The notes under the pieces were generated by a model. The model saw nothing but the letters and a program-made list of their open reading frames with translations, had not been told where the DNA came from and made no database searches. A stretch of DNA of 17,399 nt from Bacteroidales bacterium (GTDB taxonomy: Bacteria; Bacteroidota; Bacteroidia; Bacteroidales; WCHB1-69): positions 1 to 17,399 of the forward strand of contig JAISAD010000134.1 in the NCBI GenBank assembly GCA_031266895.1, given 5' to 3'. Numbering within the stretch: the first letter of the stretch is position 1; each line of letters starts with the position of its first letter. Made by a program: the position numbers and the translations under genes. This document shows positions 7,897 through 14,978 of this stretch, piece after piece.

Positions 7897-8787
7897 TCAG
7901 ATTAATTTTTTTATAGCAGACATCCGTTGCAAGCGATAAATGCCATAGGCCGCGAAAAAAGCGCTTACGATGGCAACAGGCCAAAATTCCGGAATTATTA
8001 AAGGATCAAAATGTTCGGTGTCAACGTCTTGCTGAATGGCAAAAAAATTGAGCACAATAGAGAGTATGTTGTGCAAAGTGTGTGCTAAAATTGGAAGCCA
8101 CAGCGAGCCGCTCCATATGGCTATGTAACCTAAATATCCACCCAGCAACAGACGCGGAATAAAACCGGCAAACTGAAGATGTATAGCGCTAAAGAGCAAT
8201 GTGGTAATCCAAATAACCAGATGTTTGTTCTTTATTTTTTCCTGTAATAAAGGCTGTATTGTTCCTCTGAACAGCCATTCTTCGCATATTCCCGGCAATA
8301 TGCCTAAAATTACAATATTGAGCAACAGTACAGAAATACGGGCATCGTTCATGAGCAATTTCAATAATTCGTTGGTTTTCGATTCTATAGCTCGCATCCA
8401 TTCCTGAATAGCTGTAAATGTTTCGGGCAGTTGTATTTGTTCATTCAAATAACCGAAAAGAGCAATCAACGGTAAAAGAGCAATTGCTAACCATAGTACC
8501 GTACGAGTGAATTTCCACGTTATTTTTTTATTTATTTTACTGAATGAAAACAGGTTGCCATGCACAAGAGCAGAAAAAAACATAGCCGGCAAAGCAAAAA
8601 ATCCCACTGTAGATATGGCTTGTATAAATCGCATACAGCCAGCGCTATTTGCTTCGCCATTCCAAATCAGCCCGGCTGTTAATGCAGCCAAGGAACCGAC
8701 CACGAGACCGCAACCCATAATAAGCAACAGCAATGCCGCTATTTTAACTCCATATTTGGAATGCATTAAAAAAGGTTCCTTTTCCAT
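7897..8787 (-). CDS. CPBP family intramembrane metalloprotease
   Basis: The 296-residue multi-pass membrane protein belongs to the CPBP/Abi (CAAX protease and bacteriocin-processing, Rce1-like) family. Diagnostic residues are EEWLFR at 169-174 (motif 1 EExxxR), H203 in FSAIHLQF (motif 2), and H236 with N240 in AHTLHN (motif 3). Hydrophobic segments are visible at about 14-40, 58-78, 95-113, 151-167, 189-205, 211-227 and 229-252. Its ATG shares one base with the stop of the upstream carboxyltransferase-like gene (TAATG), implying translational coupling, and lolD follows after 26 bp. The substrate cannot be told from the sequence. CPBP proteins are known for prenyl-protein processing in eukaryotes and bacteriocin self-immunity in some bacteria, but no bacteriocin gene is nearby. 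A C-terminal tail of about 45 residues carries a final hydrophobic stretch. Confidence 0.88.
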   Translation of the reverse strand: MEKEPFLMHSKYGVKIAALLLLIMGCGLVVGSLAALTAGLIWNGEANSAGCMRFIQAISTVGFFALPAMFFSALVHGNLFSFSKINKKITWKFTRTVLWLAIALLPLIALFGYLNEQIQLPETFTAIQEWMRAIESKTNELLKLLMNDARISVLLLNIVILGILPGICEEWLFRGTIQPLLQEKIKNKHLVIWITTLLFSAIHLQFAGFIPRLLLGGYLGYIAIWSGSLWLPILAHTLHNILSIVLNFFAIQQDVDTEHFDPLIIPEFWPVAIVSAFFAAYGIYRLQRMSAIKKLI

Positions 8788-10574
8788 TAGCTGATAAAAG
8801 CAATAATATCTCCTTTTGCCACATGAGCGCCTTGCTGAGCAATTATACTGTAAAGTTTGCCGTTGTAGAAACTTCTAATCTCTTCGTTGCCGAAATAGGC
8901 TACCACGAAGCAAATCAAGTCTCCCTCTTTATAGGGTGTTCCAACAGGATTGGGTAATGACGGCTCATCTACAGCCAGTTCCCAAAGCACTGTTCCCGAA
9001 ACCGTAGCAATAACCGGCTTGGCATCAGGTGCTTTTTCCAATACTTTAGCAATCATCTCTTCTTTCAGCGTTTCGGGCGTTTTTGCCTCTTTTACTACTA
9101 CTTGAATATTGGAAGATTGCTGGGCTTTTTTCAATTCTTCTTCAAATTTTTTCTTTGCACTGCCACTCTTATAGTCGCGATATTGGCGATCGTGCATTGC
9201 AAATTCAAAAAGCTCCTCGTCATCCTGACCGGTTTCCCAACCCAATTCCTCCATCTCTTTGCGATATTTGGGCAACTCGTCCGGATAGTTATCCTGTGGC
9301 GTTCCGGTAAAAAATTCGCAGTTATTCTGCTTGGCCAATTCCACAATTTCGGGGGCTAATGCACCTGGCAGTTTACCGGTTTTGCCCAAAATCATATCCC
9401 ACGTATTTTTGTCAATTTGCGTAAAACGCGCCTTGCCCTGTGCCATGCTCATTAAATTCATCAGCGCAATATTCTTCACATATTGGCTGAAAGGCGTAAC
9501 CAGTGGCGGAAAGCCCACTTTTGGCCACACATATTGTACTTCGTCAAAGAGTTGCACTACCAAATCGTTCAAGCTCACTTCCGGTTTTCCGGCATTTCCC
9601 AAAAACATATTGATACCATTATGCACCCCTTTCAAATCGGCCATCATAGAACCCATCATGCCACCGGGAAGCCCGCACCCCACTAATAATGAAGTCATTA
9701 TTTTATTATTGGGATCAATGAAATAACCCAGAAAGTCATCTATAAACTTTTGGGTCAAGCGGCGTGCTTCCATATAGGCCGTCATATTGATTTCCGGCAC
9801 ATCGAAACCTGCATCTTTCAGCATGGCTTGAATGGTTATAACATCAGGATGCACCATCCCCCATGAAAGCGGTTCCATAGCCACATCAATAATATCAACT
9901 CCATTCTTGGCCACTTCGAGCATTGAAGCTACCGAGAATCCCGGCCCGCTATGACCGTGATACTGTACACGAATGTGCGGATATTTTTCCTTGATACATT
10001 TCACTAACTTGCCAAGTGTAACGGGGCGACCCACTCCTGCCATATCTTTCAGGCCAATTTCATCCGTGCCAAACGCTACTATTTTATCCACAATATTCAT
10101 GTAATATTCAACTGTATGGATGTCGGAATAGGTGATACTGAGGGCTGCCTGTGAAATCATGCCAGCCTCTTTGGCATATTTGATAGAGAGTTCCAAATTG
10201 CGGGGGTCGTTCAGGCCACAGAAAGAACGGGCAATATCCACACCCTGTGCTTTCTTCACCTTAAACATCAGTCGGCGCACATCGGCAGGAACAGGAAACA
10301 TACGCAATCCATTGAGGGCGCGTTCCAGCATCATGGTTTGGACGCCGGCCTGATTAAAAGGCTTTACCCATTCGCGCACGGCATAATTGGGATTTTCGCC
10401 ATACATTAAATTCACTTGTTCGGAAGCGCCCCCGTTGGTTTCGATACGGCTAAAACACCCCATTTCAATGAGTACCGGCGCAATTTCCGTCAATTGTCCC
10501 ACGCGAGGCACATACTTGCCTGAAGATTGCCACATATCGCGGTAAATCAAGCAAAATTCAATTTTTCTTCCCAT
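8787..10574 (-). CDS. OadA/PycB-like carboxyltransferase with a biotin-type domain lacking the acceptor lysine
   Basis: The 595-residue protein resembles oxaloacetate decarboxylase alpha and pyruvate carboxylase subunit B. Residues 1-280 form the carboxyltransferase TIM barrel: RDMWQS with D13 (metal-ligand position), K176 in GLKDMAG (catalytic lysine), and H206/H208 in YHGHSGPG. In classical enzymes that last motif reads HTHD, so here S209 replaces the aspartate. Residues about 300-460 match the post-barrel region, then a charged linker, then a C-terminal domain (about 525-595) with the biotinyl-domain pattern. The position of the AMKM biotinylation motif reads AYFG (559-562), so the lysine is missing and biotin cannot attach in the usual way. 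Start ATG 10574 gives MGRKIEFCLIYRDMW. It heads a tight block with the CPBP and lolD genes. It may be a non-biotin-dependent lyase or may use a separate carrier. Substrate is unknown. Confidence 0.75.
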   Translation of the reverse strand: MGRKIEFCLIYRDMWQSSGKYVPRVGQLTEIAPVLIEMGCFSRIETNGGASEQVNLMYGENPNYAVREWVKPFNQAGVQTMMLERALNGLRMFPVPADVRRLMFKVKKAQGVDIARSFCGLNDPRNLELSIKYAKEAGMISQAALSITYSDIHTVEYYMNIVDKIVAFGTDEIGLKDMAGVGRPVTLGKLVKCIKEKYPHIRVQYHGHSGPGFSVASMLEVAKNGVDIIDVAMEPLSWGMVHPDVITIQAMLKDAGFDVPEINMTAYMEARRLTQKFIDDFLGYFIDPNNKIMTSLLVGCGLPGGMMGSMMADLKGVHNGINMFLGNAGKPEVSLNDLVVQLFDEVQYVWPKVGFPPLVTPFSQYVKNIALMNLMSMAQGKARFTQIDKNTWDMILGKTGKLPGALAPEIVELAKQNNCEFFTGTPQDNYPDELPKYRKEMEELGWETGQDDEELFEFAMHDRQYRDYKSGSAKKKFEEELKKAQQSSNIQVVVKEAKTPETLKEEMIAKVLEKAPDAKPVIATVSGTVLWELAVDEPSLPNPVGTPYKEGDLICFVVAYFGNEEIRSFYNGKLYSIIAQQGAHVAKGDIIAFIS

Positions 10575-10653
10575 TAATTTTTCTTTTTATAACGTTAGTA
10601 ATAATGCAGTTATCTAGTAAACAACAATTGTTTGGAATTGTTTATTTTGACGG

Positions 10654-10661
10654 CAAATGTA
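10654..10661 (-). promoter_or_regulatory. Putative promoter of the OadA-like/CPBP/lolD block, -7 element
   Basis: On the minus strand TACATTTG matches TAnnTTTG. Transcription would start near 10648, giving a leader of about 73 nt before the ATG at 10574. No TTTG is seen at the canonical distance. Confidence 0.5.
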
Positions 10662-10747
10662 CACAAAAATTTTCAACTTATACTACTACGGATAAAAATT
10701 TAGAAGTTAAGAAATTAAAATTTTAGAGAAACGAGCTGATTAATTTG

Positions 10748-10793
10748 AAATACGAAATTCCTTTTGCCTCTATTTCTCAAAAAATTCGTATTT
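10748..10793. repeat. Inverted repeat over the radical SAM promoter
   Basis: AAATACGAA (10748-10756) and TTCGTATTT (10785-10793) are perfect 9-bp inverted arms 28 bases apart. The right arm overlaps the TATTTTTG element at 10789-10796. It could be an operator or chance in AT-rich DNA. Confidence 0.5.
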
Positions 10794-10796
10794 TTG
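10763..10796 (+). promoter_or_regulatory. Putative radical SAM gene promoter
   Basis: TATTTTTG at 10789-10796 matches the -7 consensus, and a TTTG at 10763-10766 lies 22 nt upstream, slightly longer than the usual 19-21. The predicted start near 10802 leaves a leader of about 68 nt before ATG 10870. Confidence 0.55.
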
Positions 10797-10869
10797 CTCC
10801 CTTTTATTATTAGTTACAATAACCTTTTTTTTTGAAAAAGCTTAATCTAAAACTCTGAAAATAAACACT

Positions 10870-12150
10870 ATGAAGCTAAAATTAATATATCCTAAATGGA
10901 AAAAGCTGCCCGGACAAACTACTTTTAATTTGCCGCCGCATGGCCCTGTGGTCTTTGCTGCAGCCCTGCCCAGCTATGTTGAGGTATCATTTACCGATGA
11001 AAATGTTGAAGAAATTAATTTTGACGAATCTTGCGATTTAGTGGCCGTTTCGATGATGCTTTCTACGCAGGTAAAACGAGGATGGGCTATTGCCGATAAG
11101 TTTCGACTTAGAGGAAAGCAGGTAATTTTTGGCGGCATATCAGCCATGTTGCACGCCGAAGAAACGCTTGAGCATGCTGATAGTGTTTTTTTGGGCGAAG
11201 CCGAAGGACGCATGACGGATATTTTGGCTGATTTTCATGCCGGTAAACTGCAAAAAATCTATAATTATATGAGCAATCAACCTTCGATAGAATCAGTTGG
11301 CCCTGCTCGCAGAGATTTGTATAAGAGAGAGTTGTATAATCACAAAGGGGTGCAAATGGTAGATTTGTTTCATGCTTCACGCGGTTGCAAATTCAGCTGC
11401 TATCCTTGTGCTGTATCCTATTTGGGTGGCAGATGTTTCCGACCCCGTCCTATTGAAAAAGCGATTGAAGAGTTACATGCTATTGACAATAATCGCCTCT
11501 TTATAGTAGATAACTCGTTAGCCCAAAATACAGAATGGGAACTTGAACTCTTTAAAGAGATGATTCCACTGAAAAAAAAGTGGATTAGCCACACCATCGA
11601 AGATGATTTGAAAGTGCTTGATTTGGCGGCACAAGCCGGCGCATGGTATGTCTATCAGGCTATTTACGACACGTCCGACTATATTAAAGAACGCGTGAAA
11701 CGTTATCACGATTATGGCATCGGCGTGGAGGGCACTATTTTGCTGGGGTTGGACAACCAGACCGAAGACGACATTCTGCGTCTGATTGACTTCCTGCTCG
11801 AAATTGATTTAGACCTTGCCGAGTTTACAGTGTTGGCCCCATTCCCGCATACTAAAGCTTATGACGATCTGCTGCGTCAAGGCCGCATTTTCGATCACGA
11901 TTGGGATCACTATAATGCCGGCCAGGTGGTTTACAAGCCACTTCATTTTTCGCCTGAAAGATTGCAGGAACTTTACGACTATGCATGGAAGACCTTCTAC
12001 AAAGATGAAACTCAGGAGGCTAAAATGTTCCGCCTTTTCTGCAATGTAGCCTTGCGTGAGATGAATGAGGGGACATATCGTCCGCGCAATCGGGAATTGA
12101 TGAATAAGAGTTTTGGGAAAGAAGTAGTCAGGGAAAAGCTAATAAACTAA
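10870..12150 (+). CDS. B12-binding-like radical SAM protein
   Basis: This 426-residue cytoplasmic enzyme has an N-terminal Rossmann-like domain (about 1-135) of the B12-binding-like type found in front of many radical SAM domains. The cobalamin-ligand motif DxHxxG is absent, so B12 binding is doubtful. The radical SAM domain follows with its iron-sulfur motif C173-x3-C177-x2-C180 (ASRGCKFSCYPC) and later conserved stretches: FIVDNSLAQN, then GIGVEGTILLGLDNQTEDD and FTVLAPFPHTKAYDDL. The sequence resembles a family I remember as widespread and uncharacterised, with the N-terminus IYPKW..LP..T.F.LPPHGP. The fold suggests a SAM-cleaving radical reaction, but no substrate can be named. It has its own promoter and lies 82 bp upstream of the Era-fusion gene with no convincing terminator between, so they may be co-transcribed. 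Confidence 0.85.
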   Translation: MKLKLIYPKWKKLPGQTTFNLPPHGPVVFAAALPSYVEVSFTDENVEEINFDESCDLVAVSMMLSTQVKRGWAIADKFRLRGKQVIFGGISAMLHAEETLEHADSVFLGEAEGRMTDILADFHAGKLQKIYNYMSNQPSIESVGPARRDLYKRELYNHKGVQMVDLFHASRGCKFSCYPCAVSYLGGRCFRPRPIEKAIEELHAIDNNRLFIVDNSLAQNTEWELELFKEMIPLKKKWISHTIEDDLKVLDLAAQAGAWYVYQAIYDTSDYIKERVKRYHDYGIGVEGTILLGLDNQTEDDILRLIDFLLEIDLDLAEFTVLAPFPHTKAYDDLLRQGRIFDHDWDHYNAGQVVYKPLHFSPERLQELYDYAWKTFYKDETQEAKMFRLFCNVALREMNEGTYRPRNRELMNKSFGKEVVREKLIN

Positions 12151-12232
12151 AGAATTAATATGAATAAGTGCAAATCAGAATCTTTTATGGATTTGGCCTT
12201 ATGATAAAAAGAGCATGTTATTATTTTGAATT

Positions 12233-13495
12233 ATGAAAGTACTGGAAAAATATTACAACGAGATTTTTGATTTCAAGGGACAGTGGAATATGCCTTCAAA
12301 ATGCGGATTGAAGATTATTAATCACGATAGCAAGACCATAATTATCGTCACCGAGCTGTATCAAGCCAATCCCGGCACATCGGTTACCTCTGCGGGATTA
12401 ACTTTAGCCAAGCAAATTTGCGAAACTAAGGGATTGAACATCAAAGAGGTTGTTTATATTGAATGTAATCCCGATACAAAATCCAAACTCTCCTTTTACG
12501 ATGAAGAGCTGTTTTTGGTAATGTTTTATGCTGATGGAGAGCTGCTTGCTCACCCCGAATATCACAAATTGAGCGCCGAAGAGGTGCACCAGCTGGGCAT
12601 TTTAGAAATGCAGGATATGCACCGCGCAGGATTTGTAAATATTATTGGAAACCCCAATGCAGGTAAGAGCACGCTGATGAACCGACTGGTAGGTGAGCGT
12701 CTTTCTATTATTACAAATAAGGCGCAGACAACAAGACATCGCATCAAAGGAATTGTGAATGGCGATGACTTTCAAATTGTCTATTCCGACCTGCCCGGCA
12801 TTCTTACACCCGCCTACAAAATGCAGGAAATGATGATGCGTTTTGTATTCGAATCGTTGAAAGATGCCGACCTGCTGCTTTATCTGGTGGAATGTGGCGA
12901 AACCAGATATAATGAAGAAATTATAGGAAAAATTTCCAAATTGACTATTCCCGTGCTGTTGGTGCTAAACAAAACCGATTTGGTAATGCCGGAAAAAATA
13001 GAAGACATTAGAACATTGTGGCATAGCATATTGCCTAATGCTGAAATAGTTGAAATTTCAGCTCTCCATAATTATAACATTGAAGTTTTGCAGCAAAAAA
13101 TTGTAGCATTACTGCCGGTTTCACCTCCATTTTTTCCAAAAGATGAACTTACAGACCGTCCTACACGTTTTTTTATTTCGGAAATCATTAGAGAAAAATT
13201 ATTACTACTCTATAAAAAAGAGATACCTTATAGTGTAGAAGTGGTAATTGAAAGTTTTAAAGATGAAAGAGATATAGTACATATCGGAGCGATGCTATAT
13301 GTAGAGCGCGATACCCAAAAAGGGATTATTATAGGCAGTAAAGGCGCAGCTATCAAGCAATTGGGAATCGAAGCCCGCACTTCAATCGAAGACTTTTTAA
13401 ACAAGCACGTCTATTTGGATCTTTCGGTAAAGGTGCTCAAAGATTGGCGCAACAATGAACAGATTATGAAGCGATTCGGGTATTATGACAATTAA
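12233..13495 (+). CDS. era: GTPase Era with an extra N-terminal domain
   Basis: Residues 129-420 are a complete Era: MHRAGFVNIIG, G1 GNPNAGKS (139-146), the switch stretch KAQTTRHRIKGIV, G3 DLPG (186-189, where DTPG is usual), G4 NKTD, and a C-terminal KH domain with GIIIGSKGAAIKQLG. Era binds 16S rRNA near its 3' end and helps mature the 30S subunit. Ahead of it, residues 1-128 form a separate small alpha/beta domain in the same frame, with no stop or linker (IIIVTELYQANPGTSVTSAG, KLSFYDEELFLVMF, LSAEEVHQLGIL). I do not recognise this domain's function. Era alone would start at ATG 12617 and be 293 residues, the normal length, so the gene may have arisen by loss of the stop of an upstream small gene, or may give two products. 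The start ATG 12233 has no visible Shine-Dalgarno. No promoter is evident in the 82-bp gap. Confidence 0.88.
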   Translation: MKVLEKYYNEIFDFKGQWNMPSKCGLKIINHDSKTIIIVTELYQANPGTSVTSAGLTLAKQICETKGLNIKEVVYIECNPDTKSKLSFYDEELFLVMFYADGELLAHPEYHKLSAEEVHQLGILEMQDMHRAGFVNIIGNPNAGKSTLMNRLVGERLSIITNKAQTTRHRIKGIVNGDDFQIVYSDLPGILTPAYKMQEMMMRFVFESLKDADLLLYLVECGETRYNEEIIGKISKLTIPVLLVLNKTDLVMPEKIEDIRTLWHSILPNAEIVEISALHNYNIEVLQQKIVALLPVSPPFFPKDELTDRPTRFFISEIIREKLLLLYKKEIPYSVEVVIESFKDERDIVHIGAMLYVERDTQKGIIIGSKGAAIKQLGIEARTSIEDFLNKHVYLDLSVKVLKDWRNNEQIMKRFGYYDN

Positions 13496-13520
13496 CCTTT
13501 CTTGAAAAGGCAGTTTTTTT
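13496..13520 (+). terminator. Weak putative terminator after era
   Basis: CCTTT (13496-13500) pairs with AAAGG (13506-13510) across a 5-base loop, followed by CAG and seven T's (13514-13520). The stem is short, so the call rests mainly on the T run and its position directly after the era stop. Confidence 0.45.
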
Positions 13521-13551
13521 CAAAATTAGTATTTCCGTATCATTGCATTTT

Positions 13552-13573
13552 AAAAATAACCCGCCTGCGCGTT
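13552..13573 (-). terminator. Weak putative terminator after rseP
   Basis: On the minus strand AACGCGCAGGCGGGTT can fold into a stem with one G-G mismatch and a four-base loop, followed by A and five T's. It lies 7 bases past the rseP stop in the 85-bp convergent gap. Confidence 0.4.
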
Positions 13574-13580
13574 CCAAATA

Positions 13581-14966
13581 TTACTTCCCCAAAAACCTGA
13601 ATACATCCATGCCGTTGGCGTAAAGCATCAAAAATATAAGTAAAGTAAAACCTATAGTATTGGCATAGCCAATGAATTTATCGCTGGGTTTACGCCGCGT
13701 AATCATTTCGATGAGAATGAATAAAATGTAGCCGCCGTCAAGCGCCGGAATAGGCAGGAAGTTCATAAATGCCAGAGCTATGGCTAAAAAAGCAGTAAGA
13801 CTCCAAAATTTTTCCCAATCCCATGTTTTTGGAAAAATGCTTCCAATGGTGCCAAAACCGCCCAATTGCGAAATGCCTTCTTTGGTTTTAAAAAGCTTAA
13901 ACTGTTTTACATAGTCAGTCAACTTGCCAAACCCATGCGAAATACCCGCAGGAATAGACTCTAAAAAGCCATATTCTTTTGTCTTTATCTCTAAATAAGC
14001 ATAGGGAGATTTAAAATGGACTCCCAATTTGCCTTCATCTGTAAGAGTAACCGGCAATCCCATCAGCGAATCGTCGCGATAAAAATTCACTTTTATAGCC
14101 TGTGCCTTATTTTGAGCAAAAATTTGCTGAAAATCCATAAACGAAAACATAAGCGTGTCATTTACCCCCACTAAACTGTCTCCTCGCCGCATTCCTGCTC
14201 TATAGGCCGGAGCGCTCGCTTCTATGCTGTCAACAACAAACGGAAAATTGTACTCACAAAAAAACTTGTCGCCAGCACGCAATAAACTTTGAGCAAAATC
14301 TTTGGGAATTTCAACTGCCATCTCTTTGTCATTGCGCAGCAGTTCTACCTCTTTGGGGCTATCCAGTAAAACGGAAAAGGTAAAATCGCTAACGGTCTTC
14401 ACCGGTTTGCCATCCACAGAGATAATTTTATCACCATTTTGGAAGCCGATTTCCTTAGCCACATTAGTAAATTGCAATCCATACCTGGCATTTTTCATCG
14501 GAATATAGCTCTCGCCCCATGTAAACAGAATAGCAACGTAGAACACCATAGCCGATATAAAATTGACCAGCACACCGCCCAAAATTATAAAAAAACGTTG
14601 CCATGCCGGTTTTGAACGAAATTCGTAAGGTTGCTGTTCAGTTGCCAAATCGCCAACTTTCGTGGTTTCGTCCACCATGCCATTGATAGAACAGTAGCCT
14701 CCCAAAGGCAACCATCCTATTCCCCATTCTGTTGCATCGGGATGTTCCGCCCATTCTTCGGGACTCTTAGCAGAAAAAAAACTGAAATGGTATCGATTAT
14801 CAAATTTTTTCATCCTTACAACAGAAAACCAGGGATTGAAAAAGAGATAAAATTTATCTACTCTGGTTTTAAATAGACGAGCGAAGAAAAAATGTCCAAA
14901 TTCATGTGTTAAAATTAAAAAGGCAAGGCTGGCAATTAAACCTAAAATTTGTGTTGAGATTCCCAT
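13581..14966 (-). CDS. rseP: Site-2 protease RseP, intramembrane zinc metalloprotease
   Basis: RseP cleaves anti-sigma factors and leftover signal peptides within the inner membrane. The 461-residue protein starts with a transmembrane helix carrying the zinc motif HEFGH (residues 21-25). A second helix sits near 127-149 (FIILGGVLVNFISAMVFYVAI). Two PDZ-like domains follow (IGFQNGDKIISVDGKPV and AGMRRGDSLVGVNDTLM). The C-terminal helices hold the third zinc-ligand motif LDGG (FLPIPALDGGYILF), and a final hydrophobic segment ends the protein. The region between HEFGH and helix 2 is longer than in E. coli, as usual in this phylum, and carries an acidic Gly-Trp-rich loop (AEHPDATEWGIGWLPLGG). It lies 12 bp downstream of dxr in the same direction, a pairing common in this phylum, and probably shares the dxr promoter. 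Confidence 0.93.
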   Translation of the reverse strand: MGISTQILGLIASLAFLILTHEFGHFFFARLFKTRVDKFYLFFNPWFSVVRMKKFDNRYHFSFFSAKSPEEWAEHPDATEWGIGWLPLGGYCSINGMVDETTKVGDLATEQQPYEFRSKPAWQRFFIILGGVLVNFISAMVFYVAILFTWGESYIPMKNARYGLQFTNVAKEIGFQNGDKIISVDGKPVKTVSDFTFSVLLDSPKEVELLRNDKEMAVEIPKDFAQSLLRAGDKFFCEYNFPFVVDSIEASAPAYRAGMRRGDSLVGVNDTLMFSFMDFQQIFAQNKAQAIKVNFYRDDSLMGLPVTLTDEGKLGVHFKSPYAYLEIKTKEYGFLESIPAGISHGFGKLTDYVKQFKLFKTKEGISQLGGFGTIGSIFPKTWDWEKFWSLTAFLAIALAFMNFLPIPALDGGYILFILIEMITRRKPSDKFIGYANTIGFTLLIFLMLYANGMDVFRFLGK

Positions 14967-14978
14967 AATTATTTTTAA

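Larger units (their letters stand above)
10575..10869. other. Divergent intergenic region
   Basis: These 295 AT-rich bases separate the minus-strand carboxyltransferase block from the plus-strand radical SAM gene. They contain one -7 element facing each way, a 10-bp palindrome AACAATTGTT at 10623-10632 just downstream of the predicted minus-strand start, and a 9-bp inverted repeat over the plus-strand promoter. I see no small gene, tRNA, or riboswitch fold I can name. Confidence 0.7.

Noticed and set aside
7871..7984. A 38-codon N-terminal extension of the LolD-like protein
   Set aside because: It overlaps the CPBP gene, has an atypical composition, and the normal LolD start falls at ATG 7870.
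9331..9726. Open frame on the plus strand opposite the OadA-like gene
   Set aside because: It has no domain and lies entirely within a well-supported minus-strand gene.
12180..12212. Possible terminator between the radical SAM and era genes (CTTTTAT / ATAAAAAG arms)
   Set aside because: The stem is AT-only with a bulge and no T run follows, so read-through is more likely.
12181..12232. A possible separate promoter for the Era fusion (TTTG near 12192, TATTTTG at 12222)
   Set aside because: The -7 match lacks one base and lies only 4 bases before the ATG, leaving no room for a transcription start.
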